A stretch of DNA of 64,000 bases, taken from assembly GCA_032622095.1 (NCBI GenBank), contig CP136065.1, positions 99,641,343-99,705,342 on the forward strand, in the 5' to 3' direction. The DNA comes from Siphonodentalium dalli (taxonomy: Eukaryota > Mollusca > Scaphopoda > Gadilida > Siphonodentaliidae). This document shows, piece after piece, positions 57,690 to 64,000 of this stretch; within the stretch, counting starts at the first letter, position 1, and each line of letters begins with the position of its first letter. The notes beneath the pieces are model-generated. The model was given only the letters and a program-made list of their open reading frames with translations. It was not told the DNA's origin and did not search any database. Made by a program: the position numbers and the translations under genes.

Positions 57690-60560
57690 TCATCGTATGT
57701 TAGACAATCCACTCACCAGAGACGAAGACTCCAGTGGAGCTATAATCATCACTCCTTATCTGTCCATCCATCCATCCATCCATCACAATTCTTTAAACAT
57801 CTTCTCCAGATCGGTAAGACCAAATCGGTTCATATTTGGTGTGGATGTTCCCTCGGTGACTCGCATTCAGATTTGTTCAAATGATGTCACCGGGACAAAT
57901 AGGTTGAAGCCAGGGCCATAACTCTTTTACTCCATCGTATTTCTTAAATCGACTTCTTCTCAAGTACCATCGGGCAGAATGGGTTCATATTTGGTATGAA
58001 GGGTCCTTTGGTGACTGGGGTTCAGACTTGTTCAAATGAAGTCACTGGGTCAAATGTGGGTGGAGCTAGGGACATAGCTCCAAAAATAAAAAATAATAAT
58101 AATTCAGATTGAACTCCTTGCTCAATTTAAAAAAAAAAAAAAAAATTAAATTAAAACATGTAAGTCCTTGCTCAAATGTAAAAAAAAATTCAATTTTTTT
58201 TTTAAATATGAAAAACTATTGACACTATAATATTTCCCCAGGGGTACCTGGCCCCACAACAAATTTTGTTTTAAATCACTCTAAAATCCAGAACATATGT
58301 AAACAGCAGATACTCAGCTATCTGAAATATACGAGAACACAGAATATTTACTTAACATAGAAGTCACAAAGTAATTATAGCATCTGTGATTGAAATTAAA
58401 TCTGCTTGTTGTGACAGCTCTGTGTGGAATTTCCCATACCTCTGTGTTACTAAATAACTATCACAAATTGATCTGTTTGTATATAAATAATGGCCCAGAA
58501 TGGTTATGATAACTAACAATCCAAATACTTAATTTTGTTATATTCGCAGAGACAAATGATGTCCCCAAGTGTGAGTCTGACAGCTAAGGCTATTAAAAAA
58601 AATATACCTGTGTTCTAACGCAATTACATATGGGAAAACTGGATGAGAGAGGTGGAGCTATAGTCATCACTCCTCATCTGTCCCTCCATCTGTACATCAT
58701 TGATATTCTTCTCCAGAACAGTCAGAATTGAGTCATATCAGGCGACTGAGATTCAGATTTGTTCACATGGGGTTACCGAGTCAAATCGTGATAGGTAGTG
58801 ACATAACTCTTTCCATCCATACTAATTCTTAAAACATCTTCTGAAGAACCATCAGACCTATTCAGCTTATATTTGGTATGGAGGGTCCTTGGGTGACTGG
58901 AATACATATTTGTTTTCAAATCGGGTCACCGGGTCAAATAAGGGCAGAGCCAGGGACCTAACTTTTCCATCAATTGTAATTCTTAAAACGTCTTATCAAG
59001 AACCATCAGACCTATTCAGCTTATATTTGGTATGGAGAGTCCTTGGATGACAGGGATTCAAATTGGGTCACCAGGTCAAATAGGGTTAGCGCCAGGGATG
59101 CAACTTGTTCCCTCTCTAGTATTTCTTAAAACACCTTCTTCTCAAGAACCATCATGCCTATTCAGCATATATTTGGGATGGATGGTCTTTGGGTGACTGT
59201 GATTCAGATTTGTTCAAATTGTATCACTGGGTCAAAAAGGGGCGGAGCTAGGGGCATAGCTCTTTCCCTCAATAGTTATTCTTAAAACACCTTCTCAAGA
59301 ATCATTTAGCATATTTAGCTTATATTTTGTATGGAGGGTCCTTGGATGACTGGAATTCCGATTTGTTCAAATACGGTCCCCAGGTCAAATAGGGGTTAGA
59401 CCAGGGACATAACCCTTCCCCCATAGTAATTCTTTAAACATCTCCGCAAGAGTCATCAGACCTATTTAGCTTATATATAGTATGGGGGGTGACTGGGTTA
59501 CAGAATTGTTCAAATGGGTTCGACCAGTCAAGAAATGACATTTGGTGTGTAGGGTCCATGGAGAGTTTGGATTCAAGTAAAGTATGTTTGAATGGGGTCA
59601 GCCATTCAAAAAGGGGGCATATCAGGTTGGAACTTTGCAACAGTTGGGAAAGATTGAGCTATCAGTTTTTAGCTCACCTGAGACGAAGTCTCCGGTGGAG
59701 CTATAGTCATCACTCCTCGTCCGTCCATCCGTCCGTCCATCCATCCGTCCGTCAACAATTCTTTGAACATCTTCTCCTCTGAAACCGGAAGACCGAATTG
59801 GTTCATATTTGATGTGGATGTTCCCTAGGTGACTCTCGTTCAGATTTGTTCAAATGAGGTCATTGGGTCAAATAGTTGCGAAGCCAGGGCCATAACTCTA
59901 TCTCTCCATAGTAATTCTTACAACGACTTCTTGTTCAGAACCATTGGGCCGATTTAGCTAATATTTGGTATGGAGGGTCCTTGGGTGACTGGTGTTCAGA
60001 TTTGTTCAAATGAGGTCACCCGGTCAATTAGTTGAGAAACCAGGGCCATAACTCATAGTAATTCTTACAATGACTTCTTCTACAAAAATGTTGGGCCGAA
60101 TTAGCTTATATTTGGTACTGAGGGACCTTGGGTGACTGGGAATCAGATTTGTTCAAATTGGGTCACTGGGTCAATTAGGGGCAGAGCCAGGGACATAACT
60201 CTAAAAACCAAAAAATTACATTTTTGCATTTTGATCATATTTGGGGTGGATGTTCCCTAGGTGACTGTCATTAATATTTGTTCAAATGAGGTCACTGTGT
60301 CAAACAGTTGCGAAACCAGGGCCATAACTATATTCCTCCTTGGTAATTCTTATAACGACTTCTTGTCAATAACCATTAAGCCGATTTAGTTTATATTTGG
60401 TATGTGGGGTCATTGAATGACTGGGGTTCAGATTTGTTCAAATGGGGTCACTGGGTCAAATAGTGGTGGAGCCAGGGCCATAATTCCCCAAAAAATAATA
60501 AAAAATTCAGGAACTCCTTGATCAATTTAACATACAAAAAAAATATATCACCCCCCCCCC
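57690..60560. repeat. Diverged tandem array, ~170 bp units (GGTCACTGGGTCAAATAG family)
   Basis: More than a dozen units with CAGATTTGTTCAAATGGGGT, CACTGGGTCAAATAGGGGC, GCCAGGGACATAACTC, ATTCTTAAAACATCTTCTCA and TTATATTTGGTATGGAGGGT. A head with GAGACGAAGTCTCCGGTGGA and CGTCCATCCGTCC occurs at about 59680 and in variant form at 57717 and 58648, so the region holds several element copies. Ends in a poly-C run near 60550. No gene. Confidence 0.85.
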
Positions 60561-60885
60561 CCCCCGACATGACCCAGAACCCCACCCCCAACCAACAGCA
60601 TTCCACCCTATCTCATATCCTAACTCACAGGTAAATAAAGTATATTTATTTAAATTCCCATTACAAGGCAACTCTCCTATGAACTGATAGACATGGCAAG
60701 GCAGATAGAGAGATAAAGATTCTGCAGCCTTAGACAGAGTCCCCAGGGAGTGTATTCATGTCATCCATAATTTAAATGAGATTAATGGTGTTATCAATGA
60801 AGCACCCTTGTTGTTTTTATTATCACTCAGTGGTCATTAAAATCAGATTAATTTCATTTTCTCAAAGAGTGCCTGGCAGAGCCAG
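60561..60885. other. No recognised feature
   Basis: Spacer between two repeat arrays. Confidence 0.4.
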
Positions 60886-62000
60886 AATGAGGTTCCCAGA
60901 GGGTGAATTTAGCGACGCTATCCTACACAGCAGGCTAGCATAACCAAATACACCCTCTGAGAACCTTATTCCGCTTAGGCCTCATCTTCTGGGAAGTATC
61001 TAGAGTCTCAAGATCTCATTCTGCTTAGGCCTCATCTTCTGGGAAGTATCTATAGTATCAAATTTACATTGTTGTTAGTTAAATTTCCCTTCTAGGAAGT
61101 TTCTGTATCCCTTAATTTGCAGAAGATAAAATTCATGATTGAGGTGCCCAATGGGTGAACATCACCAATTTCAACTGGGGAACTTCAATCTTATTCTAGG
61201 TCTTCCATAGCAGTTGAGGGCCTTATCAGAATGAGGTCCCCAGAGGGTGAATTTAGTGATAATAGCCCGCTGTGCAGGATAGCCTCACTAAATTCACCCT
61301 CTGGGTACCTCATTCTGCAAATAACAGACAGACTATTTCAAAGCTTGATTCAAGGCTAGCATCACCAAATTCACCATTTGGGGACCTCATTCTGCTTAGG
61401 CCTCATCTTCTGGGAAGTATCTATAGTATCAAATTTACATTGTTGTTAGTTAAATTTCCCTTCTAGGAAGTTTCTATATCCCCTAATTTGCAGAAGATAA
61501 AATTCATAATTGAGGGGCCCAATGGGTGAACATCACCAACTTCAACTGGGGAAATTCAATTTTATTCTAGGTCTTCCATAGCAGTTGAGGACTTTATCAG
61601 AATGAGGTCCCCAGAGGGTGAATTTAGCGTCACTAAATTCACCCTCTGGGGACCTCACTCTGCAAATGACAGACACACTATCACACTATTTCAAGGCTTG
61701 TTGTATAATACATTGTGTTGCTTGAGGCCAGGCATACACAATGTAGGAACAGACACGCTTTTTGTGATGCTATCCGGCACAGCAGGCTAGCATCACCAAA
61801 TTCACCCTCTGACGACCTCATTCTGCTTAGGCCTCATCTTCTGGGAAGTATCTATAGTATCAAATTTACATTGTTGTTAGTTAAATTTCCCTTCTAGGAA
61901 GTTTCTATATCCCCTAATTTGCAGAAGATAAAATTCATAAATGAGGTGCCCAATGGGTGAATATCACCAACTTCAACTGGGGAACTTAATTTTTATCCTT
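60886..62000. repeat. Tandem copies of the CAGAATGAGGTCCCCAGAGG MITE, ~365 bp unit
   Basis: Palindromic modules at about 60889-60972, 61229-61319 and 61592-61654 alternate with a linker (GGCCTCATCTTCTGGGAAGT, TTACATTGTTGTTAGTTAAA, CAATGGGTGAACATCACCAA) repeated near 60977, 61399 and 61830. It sits inside the larger array, whose units resume at about 62000. The same family flanks the host gene start at 33838-34245. Confidence 0.85.
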
Positions 62001-62640
62001 ATCAGATTTGTGAAAATGGGATCACAAAGTCAAATAAGGGCAGAGCAAGAGACTTAACTATTTCACTACATAGTAATTCTTAAAATATGTTTGGCTTATA
62101 TAGAATGGAATGTTCTTCCTTGACTGCAATTCAGATTTTTTTAATGGGGTCACCTGTTCAAATAGGGGCCAAGCGAAGGACAGTTTCCCTCTTAATATGC
62201 TTCCTTCACAAGGACCATCAGGTCTATTTGACTGATATTTATGATATGTATGAAGGGTTCTTTGGTGTCTGGGATTCAAATTTATTCAGATGGGGTCACC
62301 AGGTTAAAAGGGTGGGACCAGGGACATAATTATATGTCTCTATAGTAATTCTTAAAATGTCTTCTCAAGGGATTTTGGACAATTTAGCTTACATATAGTA
62401 TGGAGGAATCAGGAAGATCCTTTAGTGACTGAGATACAGATTTGTTAAAATGAGCTCAACCTGTCAAGAAATGGCAGTCTATGGGGAGTTAACACTTTTG
62501 TGTCCAATAAAATCATAGAAATACCAAATTCATTAAAACATCTACCTTGGAACCACCTGACTGATTGGTCTGACATACATGTATTGTGTTTTGGGTCCAT
62601 GGATAATTGGGCTTCAAACATGTTTAAATGGTTTTAGAAA
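62001..62640. repeat. Continuation of the ~170 bp diverged array
   Basis: Units with ACTGCAATTCAGATTTTTTT, GGGGTCACCAGGTTAAAAG and GACCAGGGACATAATTA continue the 57690-60560 family after the MITE array. Confidence 0.7.
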
Positions 62641-63355
62641 AAGGCGCTTGTGAGATTGGAAATTTCCAACAATTGAGAAAGTTTGAGGTGTCGGTTGTGA
62701 AATTCCAACCTAAGACTTGGGAGTCTGGATCCCGGTCGGGAGGGGACTTGTTGAGCTGGAGGAGGGGGGTGATCAGTAGTGTACAGTTGGCAATTTCAAG
62801 GTGGTTTTTTACCAAGCTACATACTTGAAGTCTCTCTAGCCACATATCCTGTTTAAATCTACTTCTTTTAAAGTGATTATGAAAAGTGCTCACTGTTTTG
62901 GTCTCCAGAGTCCCAGTCTTATCAGTCTTTGCAGTCTGGTGAGCGACCCCACAGTCATTGACTGTCTTGTTAAATTCCAACATGTGCAAAGGAATTTTCG
63001 AACTTGGGAGCGAAAAAAAAAATATTGAATCTACAGATGAGAATTTACAATCATAATGACAAAAATATCTAGAATTTTAACGTGCCTCAAATACTTTTAA
63101 TGCAACACAAGTTGTCGTTCGTTGTGTAATTTTAAATATTGTGAATATTTTTTTCGGATTTTTGCAATCGAGATAACAAACGAGTGCGCTTCGTACACTA
63201 TTTGATGAATATTAATTCAGCCTGAAACCAAAAGGTTACATCAACAAGGAGGTGTAGTGGCATAGCTTGCACACTCTCCTCAAATATCAGGTTGTTTTGA
63301 ATAATTTCACAACAGTAACTCAGGAGAGTACGACAAAGTCACGCTATTTATTCAT
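62641..63355. other. No gene that I can support
   Basis: A minus-strand open stretch at 62624-62989 (121 codons) has no family signature and runs into repeat sequence. I do not call it a gene. Confidence 0.35.
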
Positions 63356-63359
63356 TTTC

Positions 63360-63662
63360 GATTTCCGTGTTTGGTGATTCCGTCACGAATTTCGCCAACG
63401 AAGTTGCTCTCAAATAGCACTTGAGGGTTTATAATAAGATTTGAGCTATTTCCGTGTTTGGTGATTCCGTCACGAATTTCGTCAACGAAGTTGCTCTCAA
63501 ATAGCACTTGAGGGTTTATAATAAGATTTTAGCTATATTTTCTAACTAAAGTTTATCATTTCATTCCCGTAAAACATTGCCATTGTGTCGTATTTTACTA
63601 TAATACGATGTTTGTTGTGCCGTGACGGAATCACATACACTATATTAACGTGACGGAATCAC
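63360..63662. repeat. 87 bp tandem duplication and inverted GTGATTCCGTCACG motifs
   Basis: An 87 base unit is duplicated (motif GTGATTCCGTCACG at 63374 and 63461). The reverse motif CGTGACGGAATCAC occurs at 63621 and 63649. Two forward and two reverse copies frame about 290 bases. Confidence 0.85.
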
Positions 63663-64000
63663 AATTTAAAAAAATTTGTCCATCTACCAAATGGTATGAT
63701 AAATGACATATAACTTTGATAAAAATTAGATAAAACAAATTTTAAAAAGTCCACGCCTGGATTTGAACCGCACAATTAGAGTCATTGTATCATGGAGAAG
63801 AATATATATCAATTTGGTGCGGTCACTATGAATACCGGACACAACCGAAAACAAGTCCAAATAAGGGTTAAAAGACGGAAATAAAGTTTATAACGATGTG
63901 TGTGGGTATGTAAGCTAGTGATATGTGAAGTTTGGTGCAATTTGGTGGATTAAAAGTTATGTTAATGAAAGTTTTATGTAATTTTACGCCGTCGGCGCAT
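63663..64000. other. No recognised feature
   Basis: AT-rich end of the window. A B-box-like word (GGTTCAAATCC on the minus strand, 63759-63769) is present but no tRNA folds around it. Confidence 0.35.

Noticed and set aside
62624-62989. 121-codon minus-strand gene
   Set aside because: No recognisable domain and it overlaps repeat sequence at one end.
63740-63830. tRNA gene on the minus strand
   Set aside because: Only a B-box-like GGTTCAAATCC is present; the T-stem fails to pair beyond two bases and no A box or acceptor stem is found.

Overview
This is a fragment of an AT-rich animal nuclear genome, most likely a marine mollusc (possibly a bivalve). The evidence is a multi-exon gene with GT-AG introns, LINE reverse transcriptases, a Polinton block, and many tandem or foldback repeats of the type common in molluscan genomes. 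There are no bacterial operons, rRNA or convincing tRNA genes. The taxon is an inference from repeat style, not from a marker gene.

Layout. 1-3.75 kb: part of a Polinton/Maverick (adintovirus-like) element, all genes on the minus strand: a packaging-type ATPase broken by an internal deletion, two small element proteins, an intact DDE integrase with a chromodomain, a membrane-anchored PC4-like protein, a possible capsid-associated protein, and the start of another gene that runs off the window edge. 4.6-11.1 kb: a nearly full-length LINE with a PHD-finger ORF1 and an endonuclease/reverse-transcriptase ORF2. ORF2 is split by the 3' end of a second LINE inserted antisense. 12.5-17.15 kb: three copies of a 1.36/1.66 kb tandem repeat containing a foldback element. 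17.2-19.2 kb: a piggyBac-like TTAA element inside a palindromic MITE. 19.5-21.6 kb: a 664 bp direct-repeat pair. 24.9-27.8 kb: a TIR-bounded element filled with a 155/164 bp array that has an 811 bp higher-order period. 29.7-34.2 kb: palindromic MITEs and short arrays.

34.26-53.12 kb (plus strand): the only convincing host gene. Seven exons, all in phase 0, encode a coiled-coil protein of about 578 residues ending in a C2HC zinc finger. The architecture recalls ubiquitin/NF-kB adaptor proteins (optineurin, NEMO, TANK), but orthology is not established. Exon 4 carries one extra base in an A-run that breaks the frame. Its introns hold a 52 bp minisatellite, TIR elements, a 2.3 kb palindrome of G/C-tract-bearing tandem units, a pogo-like element with 25 bp perfect TIRs, and TTAA MITEs. 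One MITE lies just before the start codon and another ends 19 bp before the last exon.

53.1-64 kb: no gene recognised. It holds further palindromic MITEs, a foldback element of about 2.3 kb, and a large diverged tandem array of roughly 170 bp units invaded by another MITE array.

I found no clear new functional system. The most noteworthy items are the host adaptor-like gene and its frame-breaking base, the giant palindromes, and the nested insertions whose target sites can be read.
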